From a bacterium (GTDB lineage: Bacteria > Calditrichota > Calditrichia > RBG-13-44-9 > J042): 6,702 nt of DNA. The notes beneath the pieces were generated by a model that was not told the origin of the DNA, made no database searches, and saw only the letters and a list, made by a program, of their open reading frames with translations. The stretch spans positions 1 through 6,702 of the forward strand of contig WGBF01000626.1 in assembly GCA_015494485.1 (NCBI GenBank), read 5' to 3'. Within the stretch, counting starts at the first letter, position 1, and the number at the start of each line of letters is the position of its first letter. Shown in pieces: positions 1-6,570 of this stretch. A program made the translations under genes and the position numbers.

Positions 1-1
1 A

Positions 2-1975
2 CCTCCGGAATATGTGCTACTGTTTGGGGATGGGAGCTACGACTACCGGCACATTGAATTAAAGGATTACATCAACCGTGTGCCGACCTATCAAATTGAA
101 GATGTAAATGAGATTTTCAGTCGCGAATCGGACCATTTTTACACGGCATTCGGGAATACGGCCGGAAACAACCGCAATCTGGACCCTTGGTTACCCATTG
201 GGCGGTTTCCGGTAAATTCTGTGGAAGAGGCCGAAATATATCTGGAGAAATTAAAGAACTATCCCCGTTTCTTCCAGCGATACCCGGATTATAACGGCTG
301 GCAGATTACGTTAACTTTTGCTGCCGATGATGAATTTGGCCCCCCCGGCAGTGACAATGAATGGTTTCATTTAAACGATACGGAAGACCTGGTAAACTAT
401 TACATCAATGCGTTAAAGAAGTTTAGCTTACGGAAAATTTACCTGACCGATTACGACCCCGAACCCGGCGGCATTGGGCGTGTAAAGCCTAAAGCCACGG
501 AGGATTTGTTAAATCAGATTAACCAGGGGACCCTGATTGTCAATTACTTTGGGCATGGGGATCCGCAAACCTGGGCCCATGAGTGGTTACTGGTGCGGAG
601 TCGGGACCTGGTGCGCTTTCAGAATAGTGGCCGTTTACCCTTTTACGTCGCGGCAACCTGTGACTGGGGGAAATTCGATAATCCCAATGAACCGTGTATG
701 GCTGAGGAAATGTTCTGGGGGGATAATCGCGGCGGTATTGCGGTGTTGTCCTCATCCCGTCCGGTGTTTGCCTCGGCCAATGCAGCGTTTGTTAAATCCT
801 TTTTCTACAATTTGTTTAATAAACTCAATGGACGGTTGCCCTCGGTTCGGTTGGGGGATGCGCTGGTGGCCTCCCTGGGGGGTGGCAGCAATGATCAGAA
901 ATTCCGATTACTGGGGGACCCCACCATGCATCTGGATGATCCTACCCTGCGTATGAAAATCACCTCCATTTCCCCGGATACACTCAAGGCTCTTTCCGTT
1001 GCCACAATTACTGCGGTTGTGGTGGATGAAAACGATGCGCCCCTGACGAATTTTAACGGAGAAGCGGTAATCTGGATTACCGATTCCCGAATCAATAAAA
1101 AAACCAAAAACAATCTTTATAATTACACCTATTCCGGTGCCACCATTTTCAAAGGGCGGGTGAGTGTCACCAACGGACAACTGACGGCCCGGTTTGTTGT
1201 TCCCCGTTCCATTCAGTACAAAACCGAAGCGTCCGGAGAGGTTCACATTTTTGCCTGGGATGAAAATGGCGCTACGGCCGGTGGATTTTATAACCGACTG
1301 GTGTTGACAGGTAGCGCCGATGGCATTGAGGATACAGAGGGGCCACAAATTGATTTTTCCTTTGAAGACCAACCGGATTTTACCAACGGCGATTATGTGA
1401 GCGGACAACCGACACTGGTGGTGCATTTGTATGATGAAAATGGAATTAATTTAACCGGGGAAACCGGCCACCGGATTGAGCTGATTATCAATGAGCGGAT
1501 TCGAAAAGATGTGACCAGCTTCTTTGTGTACAAAGAAAATAACTTTCGGGAAGGCAGTCTGCGGTACACGTTACCTGCTTTGCCCCCGGGGACATATTCT
1601 GTGAAAATTCGCGCCTGGGATAATTTAAACAATCCTTCCGAAGAAGAAATTCTGTTTAAAACCGCCCCGGTTAATCAATTGGTACTGGATGAAGTGGCCA
1701 ATTACCCCAATCCGTTTCAGGAAGATACCTATTTTACGTTTCAGTTTCAATCTCCTTCCGGTAACGGTGAAGTAACCATAAAAATTTATACCTTAACCGG
1801 GCGTTTAATCCGGACGTTGCAGGATTTTGCTGTTCCTGGGTTTAACAAAATTTACTGGGATGGTACCGACGCTGACGGCGCTCCGGTTGCCAATGGCGTG
1901 TATTTGTACAAGATCATCGTGGATGATGGTACCAAACGGGCTGAGAAAATAGAGAAATTGGTGGTTTTACGGTAA
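2..1975 (+). CDS. porU: Type IX secretion sortase PorU (gingipain-like peptidase C25), 5' partial
   Basis: PorU is the surface cysteine-peptidase sortase of the type IX system: it removes the C-terminal sorting domain of secreted cargo and links cargo to the cell-surface anchor. The reading frame is open from base 2, and the first visible residues (PPEYVLLFGDGSYDYR) already lie inside the conserved peptidase C25 core, so the GTG at 14 is not the start. Catalytic His is in NYFGHG (codon 554-556) and catalytic Cys in AATCDWGKFD (codon 659-661), followed by the GGIAVLSSSRPVF segment typical of the family. Next come beta-sandwich regions with PorU hallmarks: LTNFNG, FKGRVSVTNG, a DENGIN...GH motif and RAWDNLNNPS. 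The end, from about 1682, is a type A sorting/FlgD-like domain with NYPNPF (1700-1717), WDGTDADG and GVYLYKI. About 657 residues are visible; Bacteroidota PorU proteins usually exceed 1,000, so a large N-terminal part is missing. A lipoprotein gene follows after 84 nt. Identification is from motif order, not a search. Confidence 0.9.
   Translation, partial: PPEYVLLFGDGSYDYRHIELKDYINRVPTYQIEDVNEIFSRESDHFYTAFGNTAGNNRNLDPWLPIGRFPVNSVEEAEIYLEKLKNYPRFFQRYPDYNGWQITLTFAADDEFGPPGSDNEWFHLNDTEDLVNYYINALKKFSLRKIYLTDYDPEPGGIGRVKPKATEDLLNQINQGTLIVNYFGHGDPQTWAHEWLLVRSRDLVRFQNSGRLPFYVAATCDWGKFDNPNEPCMAEEMFWGDNRGGIAVLSSSRPVFASANAAFVKSFFYNLFNKLNGRLPSVRLGDALVASLGGGSNDQKFRLLGDPTMHLDDPTLRMKITSISPDTLKALSVATITAVVVDENDAPLTNFNGEAVIWITDSRINKKTKNNLYNYTYSGATIFKGRVSVTNGQLTARFVVPRSIQYKTEASGEVHIFAWDENGATAGGFYNRLVLTGSADGIEDTEGPQIDFSFEDQPDFTNGDYVSGQPTLVVHLYDENGINLTGETGHRIELIINERIRKDVTSFFVYKENNFREGSLRYTLPALPPGTYSVKIRAWDNLNNPSEEEILFKTAPVNQLVLDEVANYPNPFQEDTYFTFQFQSPSGNGEVTIKIYTLTGRLIRTLQDFAVPGFNKIYWDGTDADGAPVANGVYLYKIIVDDGTKRAEKIEKLVVLR
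1682..1972 (+). other. C-terminal sorting domain (FlgD-like, type A) of PorU
   Basis: Roughly the last 97 codons of porU encode the Ig-like fold used as the type IX secretion signal. Visible landmarks are NYPNPF at 1700-1717, then an IKIYTLTGRLIRTL strand pair, WDGTDADGAPVANGVYLYKI, and a final short strand ending in VVLR. PorU of Porphyromonas gingivalis is known to carry such a domain itself. The boundary is approximate. Confidence 0.85.
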
Positions 1976-2045
1976 GGTTAAAAAAATTAAAAGGTGCATT
2001 CCCATCCCAATTTATTAAATTCCAGAGTTAACATCATAACTGATT

Positions 2046-2050
2046 GGAGG
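2046..2050 (+). promoter_or_regulatory. Ribosome binding site deciding the ATG at 2060
   Basis: GGAGG lies 9 nt before the ATG at 2060. The same frame stays open upstream to an ATG at 1994, but that one has no purine-rich site in front of it and would add 22 residues ahead of a clean lipoprotein signal. The site therefore fixes the start at 2060. Confidence 0.85.
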
Positions 2051-2059
2051 AGTTTTTTA

Positions 2060-3235
2060 ATGAAACGTTTATTCAGCATTCTATTTGTGCTGGCGGTATT
2101 TTTTGTTGGCTGCCAGAGCAATGCCAAAATTGGGCAGGAATTTCAGAAGGAATATCAGGCAATTAATGATCAGTTTGCCGAAAAGCTGAAAAGTGTAAAG
2201 TCCCAGAATGAATACCAGCAAGCTATTCAGCAGTGGCAAAACCAGCTTAAAGAATTATTGGATAAATACAAAGATGCCGGCGATGCCGATGAAATTGAAC
2301 TGGTGCGCGCCCGGATTGATATTGAAATGCGCAATATCCCTTCTGCAGAAAAACGGATTGATAAAATTTTAGCCAATCCGCAAAGTCCGGTTATTAATGA
2401 AGCACGGTTCGAAAAGGTGCGGATTTTACTGGCCAACAACAAGGTGGATGAAGCATTGGCCTTGTTCAAAGGGTTGGGTGAAGGAATTCCTGTGGATCGG
2501 AATTACTACGAAGTGTTGCTCAATTTTGCCTTCGCTGCCAAAGATACTGCGGATAAAAGTAAATTTTCCCGCCAGATTATTGCTGCCAAAGATTTACCCC
2601 CGGATTTAATGCAATATGTTCCCTATATGTACGAAAATTTGGCCGATATTGCCCGCCAAAAAGGGAATATTGCAGAAGCAATTCAAATTCTGGAAGACGG
2701 TATTCAGAAATTAAAGGGCCTGGGAGATGTAAGCGGCCTGGAGTCAACCCTGGCGTTAACGAAAATGATTGGCAAACCCGCTACCCCGTTGTTTGCTAAA
2801 ACCTGGGTGAATAGCAAACCGCTGGATTTACAAAAGTTGAAGGGAAAAGCGGTGGTGGTGGATTTCTGGGCAACCTGGTGTGCTCCCTGTCGTTCGGTTA
2901 TTCCGGTATTGGTGGAGCAATATAAAGCGCATAAAAAAGACGGATTAGTAATCATTGGCTACACCAAACTGTACGGGCAATACAGCGATGATGTGCAGCG
3001 GGTGCCCAATGTACCGGCAGATCAGGAAGTCAAGCTGATTAAGCAGTTCCTGGAACGCCACAGCATGAATTATCCGGTGGCCATTGCGGATAATGACAAG
3101 GGATTCCGGGATTACATGATTCGGGGAATTCCCACCATGATTTTTATTGACCGTAACGGAAATGTGGTGGATTTTAAAGTGGGTGCCGGACGCCCTGATT
3201 TTATTCGTGAAAAGATTAAGGAATTAATCGGCTAA
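2060..3235 (+). CDS. Lipoprotein with helical/TPR-like N-terminal region and TlpA-like thioredoxin domain
   Basis: A predicted 391-residue periplasm-facing lipoprotein that probably acts as a thiol-disulfide oxidoreductase. Residues 1-17 form a signal peptide ending in a lipobox (FVGC) with lipidated Cys18. Residues 20-75 are Gln/Lys/Glu-rich and likely coiled coil. About 112-138 (AR...LANNKVDEALALF) and 188-216 (YENLADIARQKGNIAEAIQIL) resemble TPR helix pairs. From about 235 to the end is a TlpA/ResA/AhpC-TSA-type thioredoxin domain: VVVDFWATWCAPCRS with active-site Cys274 and Cys277, the cis-proline Pro358 in RGIPT, then IFIDRNGNVV. The CAPC active site suggests dithiol/disulfide exchange; the TPR-like half would be a partner-binding surface. 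It follows porU by 84 nt in the same direction with no terminator that I can see between, so co-transcription is possible. The substrate is unknown; a role in folding secreted cargo is only a guess from position. Confidence 0.88.
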   Translation: MKRLFSILFVLAVFFVGCQSNAKIGQEFQKEYQAINDQFAEKLKSVKSQNEYQQAIQQWQNQLKELLDKYKDAGDADEIELVRARIDIEMRNIPSAEKRIDKILANPQSPVINEARFEKVRILLANNKVDEALALFKGLGEGIPVDRNYYEVLLNFAFAAKDTADKSKFSRQIIAAKDLPPDLMQYVPYMYENLADIARQKGNIAEAIQILEDGIQKLKGLGDVSGLESTLALTKMIGKPATPLFAKTWVNSKPLDLQKLKGKAVVVDFWATWCAPCRSVIPVLVEQYKAHKKDGLVIIGYTKLYGQYSDDVQRVPNVPADQEVKLIKQFLERHSMNYPVAIADNDKGFRDYMIRGIPTMIFIDRNGNVVDFKVGAGRPDFIREKIKELIG

Positions 3236-3263
3236 TCTCGAAGCATTGCTCTACTGAAATGTC

Positions 3264-3293
3264 AAACGCCGCATCCAATGGGGTGCGGCGTTT
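3264..3293. terminator. Strong hairpin terminator between convergent genes
   Basis: A 13-bp stem (3264-3276 with 3281-3293, one G-T pair) closes a 4-nt AATG loop. The core is CGCCGCA/TGCGGCG, flanked by AAA and TTTT. It sits 28 nt after the lipoprotein stop and 60 nt beyond the stop of the convergent barrel gene. The T-run is best for plus-strand transcripts (TTTT); on the minus strand only TTT follows, so use in both directions is possible but weaker there. Confidence 0.85.
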
Positions 3294-3353
3294 TGATTCA
3301 ATCCATAAATTTTCATTGAAATCTTCCCTGTCGAAGTCAAAAAGCCATTCGAA

Positions 3354-4544
3354 TTAAGGAATGTAACCGTGTTCCAGGTTTAACAGGGAATCGCGGTCGT
3401 CAAATTGATTGTTCCACGATTGATCAATTGAATAGACAAACCCAAATTGTATTCGCGTTTCGTTTCTATCGTAAACAGATAAAAGATCGCCGGAAAATTG
3501 TTTGTACTGAATTTGTACTATTGCGTCAAAATTATCACCCAAACGGTACAATACATTGCCGACCACCTGATATTGATTGCTGGGTTGGGTTAAATCGGGA
3601 AAATATTTGTAGCCGGCCGAAACGGCAATCTGCAGCGTGGGCCGTTCATATTGCCGCCATAGGTAACGTACCGACGAAAATACCGCAATGGAACGCGCAC
3701 GGGTCATAGTTGCGAAATCGGTGATACGTTGAATCCGGGATAAGCCATAATTCAGGATTCCCTGAGCCCGAAAATCGACGAAATGTATTGGATCCGGTTT
3801 TAAATTTAGCACCAGAGATGCCGTGATGTTTTTTAACAGACGATCGACAAAAGCTGCCCCTGGTTGGTCTAAAATAAAATTGTTCAATCCAATTCCAATT
3901 TGCTGGAGAAATGGTTGGTTCCATCGTTGAGTCTCCGGAACCCGATACTGAAATGATGCACCAATGGCATTCAAGCTAAAATCCGTCTCACTGCGGGCAG
4001 GCGGAACAGGCGTTTGGGTGAAATGTTCGCCATGAAGCCGGATCCACCACCGTTGCTTAAATATGTGGGCATATTCCAGTACATTTCCGTATTGATGATC
4101 TTCGGTGTTCTCCCCGGAGGAAAACGGGTTTAAAACGTCCGTAAATTCAAGGGCATCGTCATCCCGGAGGGTTGGGAATTCAATCAGTGCACTTCGGACA
4201 CGGGAACGGCCCAGTTTTAAAATATTGGTTTGATTTTCAATTTTAATAAACGTTTGATGAAAAAATAATTGGCCCAAATCCGATTCCGCATCCGGGAATT
4301 GAAAACCGATGACCAATTGTCCCCGAAATTTGTTGTACAATTTCTGACGGAATCCCAATAACAAGCCGGTATCCGAAAAATCATTCACGGCAGTGGTTGT
4401 TTGCTGGTTCAAGATATCCGTATTAAATGAAACCACGCCCCGTGCGCCTAACTGGATTTCGGGATCCACCTGAGCGTTGGTTGTCCCGACAAATAAAAAT
4501 ACGAATAACGACATAATGGCAAAGGTGTTGATATGGAAATTCAT
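3354..4544 (-). CDS. Putative outer-membrane beta-barrel protein, function unknown
   Basis: A 396-residue protein that I cannot assign to a named family. Residues 1-24 are a standard signal peptide with probable cleavage after TNA, before QVDPE. The rest is an alternating polar/aromatic pattern rich in short strands (LRQKLYNKFRGQLVIGFQF, FVDFRAQGILNYGL, TLQIAVSAGYKYF, ETRIQFGFVYSI), no hydrophobic helix and no cysteine seen; this is the look of an outer-membrane barrel. The last apparent strand is followed by a polar tail of about 25 residues instead of ending in the usual aromatic residue. AGAGG-type Shine-Dalgarno sequence (GAGG at 4554-4557) sits 9 nt before the ATG. The gene starts 27 nt after the multicopper oxidase stop on the same strand, so the two are almost surely co-transcribed. 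By analogy with CopA-CopB it may help move or bind copper at the outer membrane, but no CopB motif is visible. A porin or an outer-membrane protein unrelated to copper is equally possible. Confidence 0.75.
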   Translation of the reverse strand: MNFHINTFAIMSLFVFLFVGTTNAQVDPEIQLGARGVVSFNTDILNQQTTTAVNDFSDTGLLLGFRQKLYNKFRGQLVIGFQFPDAESDLGQLFFHQTFIKIENQTNILKLGRSRVRSALIEFPTLRDDDALEFTDVLNPFSSGENTEDHQYGNVLEYAHIFKQRWWIRLHGEHFTQTPVPPARSETDFSLNAIGASFQYRVPETQRWNQPFLQQIGIGLNNFILDQPGAAFVDRLLKNITASLVLNLKPDPIHFVDFRAQGILNYGLSRIQRITDFATMTRARSIAVFSSVRYLWRQYERPTLQIAVSAGYKYFPDLTQPSNQYQVVGNVLYRLGDNFDAIVQIQYKQFSGDLLSVYDRNETRIQFGFVYSIDQSWNNQFDDRDSLLNLEHGYIP

Positions 4545-4571
4545 TTTAGATTTCCTCTTTTTTTGTGTTTT

Positions 4572-5762
4572 TTATTCATCCAGGGCCACGTTTGGCAAAT
4601 TAGTTAATCCCATTTTCCTGGCCATCATATTCAGTTCTGTTTCTTCGGGGGGAAGGTCTTCGTATACTAAGGCCAGCAGGTTGCCTCCCGGATACAAACC
4701 ATTATTTGTGACCCGGGACGTGTCGTGGTCATGAAATGTCCAGATGCCTCGATTTTTACCTTCAATAATAATATCTGCTGTTTTTCCGGGGCTCAACCGC
4801 ATGGTGTTCATCTGCCAGGGTTGAGGAACGGGGAGCCCGTCATCGGCGACTAACCAGAAATCATGGCCATGGAGGTGTAAATAATGCTCAAGTTGCCCCG
4901 CATTAATTAGACGTACTCGTATAAGCTCGCCACTTTTAATGTAGATGTTGGGTGTCATCGGGTATGATTTTCCGTTAACGGTAAACCAATTTGGTTGCGG
5001 CAGGTCTGCTCTGCTGCGTCGGCTTATCACATAAGGGGGTAAATACCCTCCTTCAACAGCTCTTTCAAATTCTTCTTTGGAATTGAATACTGCAAACCGC
5101 TTTTTGTCAAAACGACCGCTTTTCATTAAAATAATGCGTTCTTTCATGCGTTCCAGCATCGCGTTTAATTCATTTCGGATGAAATTGCTGTCGTGGGCAG
5201 AATAAATAAGCGTGTACTCCCGTTCATAGGGGAACTTTTCCCGAATCGGATCCTGGTCATTTTCTACAATGAAACTTCCGTACATCCCGGATTGCATGTG
5301 AAGAAGGGTTCCCCAATGGCAGTGATAAAAGTGTGTTCCGTACGGTTCTGCAACAAACTCATAAACAAATTCCTGTCCAGGCATTACCGGTAATTGGGTT
5401 ACATAAGGTACACCGTCCATGCGCCAGGGAACGTGCAGCCCATGCCAGTGAATGGTATGGTTCAGTTCCGTATTGTTTTTAAAAATTACCCGAACTTTAT
5501 CCCCTTGATGAACACGGATTTCCGGACCAGGAATTTGCCTATTGAATGCCAGGGTGTGAAATTTAAAGCCAGGTACAACTTCATGTTGAATAATATCGAT
5601 TTGTAAATGAAATACTTTTACATCTCCATCGACAGTATGAGGCAGGGAGGGTGGAAAACGTTGTGCGTTGCGTTCGCGTGCTTCCGCCGATAGTAAATAA
5701 TTTGGAAATAACATGGCCGCAGACATTAATGTGGTGGATTTTAAAAATTCTCGCCGTTTCAT
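4572..5762 (-). CDS. Tat-exported two-domain multicopper oxidase (type C arrangement)
   Basis: A 396-residue laccase-like enzyme predicted to oxidise a substrate (metal ion or phenolic) with reduction of O2 to water in the periplasm. The N-terminus KRREFLK plus a hydrophobic stretch (9-25) is a twin-arginine signal. Cupredoxin domain 1 (about 45-168) holds NHTIHWHG and YHCHWGTLLHMQSGMYG; domain 2 (about 255-370) holds HYLHLHGH and FHDHDTS. All eight type 2/3 ligands are present: His105, 107, 147, 149, 296, 298, 344, 346. The type 1 site is in domain 1 only: His102, Cys148, His155, Met160. In domain 2 the Cys position is Asp345 and the following His/Met ligands are missing, though His293 remains. 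This matches type C two-domain oxidases such as Nitrosomonas europaea blue copper oxidase, which form trimers with the trinuclear cluster at subunit interfaces. A charged insert of about 85 residues (170-255) separates the domains. The ATG at 5762 is preferred over an in-frame TTG at 5774 because GGAGG overlaps and follows that TTG. The gene leads a two-gene unit with the barrel protein. Confidence 0.93.
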   Translation of the reverse strand: MKRREFLKSTTLMSAAMLFPNYLLSAEARERNAQRFPPSLPHTVDGDVKVFHLQIDIIQHEVVPGFKFHTLAFNRQIPGPEIRVHQGDKVRVIFKNNTELNHTIHWHGLHVPWRMDGVPYVTQLPVMPGQEFVYEFVAEPYGTHFYHCHWGTLLHMQSGMYGSFIVENDQDPIREKFPYEREYTLIYSAHDSNFIRNELNAMLERMKERIILMKSGRFDKKRFAVFNSKEEFERAVEGGYLPPYVISRRSRADLPQPNWFTVNGKSYPMTPNIYIKSGELIRVRLINAGQLEHYLHLHGHDFWLVADDGLPVPQPWQMNTMRLSPGKTADIIIEGKNRGIWTFHDHDTSRVTNNGLYPGGNLLALVYEDLPPEETELNMMARKMGLTNLPNVALDE

Positions 5763-5767
5763 AATTA

Positions 5768-5772
5768 CCTCC
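5768..5772 (-). promoter_or_regulatory. Ribosome binding site of the multicopper oxidase
   Basis: GGAGG on the minus strand (CCTCC on plus) lies 5 nt before the ATG at 5762-5760. It overlaps the alternative TTG at 5774-5772, which makes that upstream start very unlikely and gives the oxidase a KRREFLK Tat signal directly at its N-terminus. Confidence 0.8.
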
Positions 5773-5782
5773 AAAATCTTGG

Positions 5783-5800
5783 TGTGAATTAAAAATTACA
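5783..5800. promoter_or_regulatory. Imperfect inverted repeat in the oxidase leader, possible operator
   Basis: On the plus strand the sequence reads TGTGAATTAAAAATTACA: outer half-sites TGTGA and TTACA around an AT-only centre. It lies about 20 nt before the oxidase start codon and just downstream of the -10-like box at 5811-5816, where a bound repressor would block transcription. The half-sites resemble the CRP/FNR family, but their spacing (8 nt) is not the usual 6, so this is only a candidate. Confidence 0.25.
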
Positions 5801-5810
5801 GGAAAAAACA

Positions 5811-5816
5811 ATTATA
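5811..5816 (-). promoter_or_regulatory. Candidate -10 box for the oxidase/barrel unit
   Basis: The minus strand carries a perfect TATAAT here, 48 nt before the oxidase ATG. A second TATAAT lies 16 nt further upstream at 5827-5832. Neither has a convincing -35 box at 16-18 nt (CCAATA and GAAAAA at the 17-nt position). An activator-dependent or non-standard promoter would fit, but AT-rich leaders produce such hexamers by chance. Confidence 0.4.
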
Positions 5817-5907
5817 ATAAATGGGAATTATATTATTGGGATACGCGTTTTTTTCGAAGCCGAAACGAACAGGCATTTCCAATTTCCCCGGAATTTTTCA
5901 ATATCAC

Positions 5908-5936
5908 TTGATAATTCCCCGACAATGTTTTTTAAT
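5908..5936 (+). promoter_or_regulatory. Near-consensus promoter for the SpoIIM-like gene
   Basis: TTGATA (5908-5913) and TTTAAT (5931-5936) are separated by exactly 17 nt; each matches the sigma-70 consensus at five of six positions. Transcription would begin near 5943, giving a leader of about 20 nt with GGGAG at 5952-5956 and a TTG start at 5965. The promoter lies inside the longer open frame that begins at an ATG at 5821, which argues that this longer frame is not the real gene start. No FCB-type promoter was tested. Confidence 0.5.
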
Positions 5937-5951
5937 TCCAGCTTATTCTCA

Positions 5952-5956
5952 GGGAG
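5952..5956 (+). promoter_or_regulatory. Ribosome binding site supporting the TTG start at 5965
   Basis: GGGAG is followed 8 nt later by TTG at 5965, an optimal distance. The competing ATG at 5821 has only a weak AGGA about 17 nt or more upstream. Confidence 0.55.
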
Positions 5957-5964
5957 ATGAACGG

Positions 5965-6570
5965 TTGGGCACGATTTATAGCTTTTTTGAAATAGTTCCG
6001 TTTGGGTATTTTTTTCTGTCGGCGACACTGTTTTTAATTGGCATTTACATTGCACCTGCCGTGGTGGAAAAGGAAGTCACTTTCCTGTTGTGGTATCCGC
6101 GCAAAATGCGGCGGTTTATGGAAAAACTCCTTGCCCGTAAACTGCCGATTGTGTTCATCTTTTTGTTAATCTTTACCCTGAATAATCTTTCTTTATTTTC
6201 CAGCTTTATTGCCGGCTTTATTGTGATTGGCCCATTTTTGAGTGCCTTTTTAACCGGCTTGAACGTTGCCATTGTTAGTTACGAAATGATGGGCTGGCAG
6301 GGGGTGTGGCAAATACTGGTAAACCCGGTGGCCTGGCTGGAATTTCCGGCCGCATGGCTCAGTTTCGCGATGGGGATTAAACTGGCGGTTGTGACCCTCA
6401 GTGGTGGTTGGAATAGTGCCGTTCAGGAATTTGAGTTGTTGCTTCCCTATTATTTGAAACTGGTGGTGCTTTTGCTTTTTGTGGCAGGTATTCTGGAAAC
6501 AGCCCTCATCCGTATCATGGAGCGATTTCAACCTCCGGACGACCACGACAATAATAACACTTCCTCATAG
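5965..6570 (+). CDS. SpoIIM/DUF95-like multi-pass membrane protein
   Basis: A 201-residue integral membrane protein (from TTG at 5965) that resembles the stage II sporulation protein M (DUF95) family, whose molecular role outside spore formers is not established. Hydrophobic segments lie at about 10-34, 61-78, 80-108, 121-144 and 160-185, with a basic loop RKMRRFMEK (46-54) and a hydrophilic acidic/Asn-rich tail. Family-like features are the paired Asn73-Asn74 in the second segment, TGLN (97-100), Glu126 in WLEFPAAWLSFAMG, and Glu178 in the last segment (ILETALI). The frame is open back to an ATG at 5821, which would add 48 residues; I prefer TTG because of its ribosome site, the promoter at 5908-5936 and the poor, non-conserved look of the extension. 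The gene is divergent from the oxidase and ends overlapping the NFACT gene by 6 nt. Family assignment rests on topology and scattered motifs, so another small membrane family remains possible; nothing here suggests sporulation. Confidence 0.7.
   Translation: MGTIYSFFEIVPFGYFFLSATLFLIGIYIAPAVVEKEVTFLLWYPRKMRRFMEKLLARKLPIVFIFLLIFTLNNLSLFSSFIAGFIVIGPFLSAFLTGLNVAIVSYEMMGWQGVWQILVNPVAWLEFPAAWLSFAMGIKLAVVTLSGGWNSAVQEFELLLPYYLKLVVLLLFVAGILETALIRIMERFQPPDDHDNNNTSS

Noticed and set aside
14..16. GTG as a start codon for the PorU frame
   Set aside because: The frame is open before it and the preceding residues (PPEY) belong to the conserved PEYVLLFGDGSYDYR segment, so the gene begins outside the window.
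537..956. A 139-codon plus-strand frame inside porU
   Set aside because: It is out of frame with the catalytic region and rich in Trp/Cys/Met without pattern; chance overlap.
908..1426. A 172-codon open frame on the minus strand
   Set aside because: It lies wholly antisense to conserved PorU domains and has no recognisable protein features; it is a shadow of the real gene.
2009..2021. AT-rich palindrome AATTTA-T-TAAATT between porU and the lipoprotein gene
   Set aside because: It is short, contains no GC pairs and has no T-run, so it is too weak for a terminator and too common by chance in AT-rich DNA to call an operator.
3296..3353. Possible small gene or second terminator between the hairpin and the barrel gene stop
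   Set aside because: I found no start with a ribosome site and no stable stem with a T-run in these 58 nt.
5957..5995. 12-codon frame starting at ATG directly after GGGAG, a possible leader peptide
   Set aside because: There is no spacing between the ribosome site and this ATG, and no attenuator hairpin or codon run; the TTG at 5965 has the proper distance.
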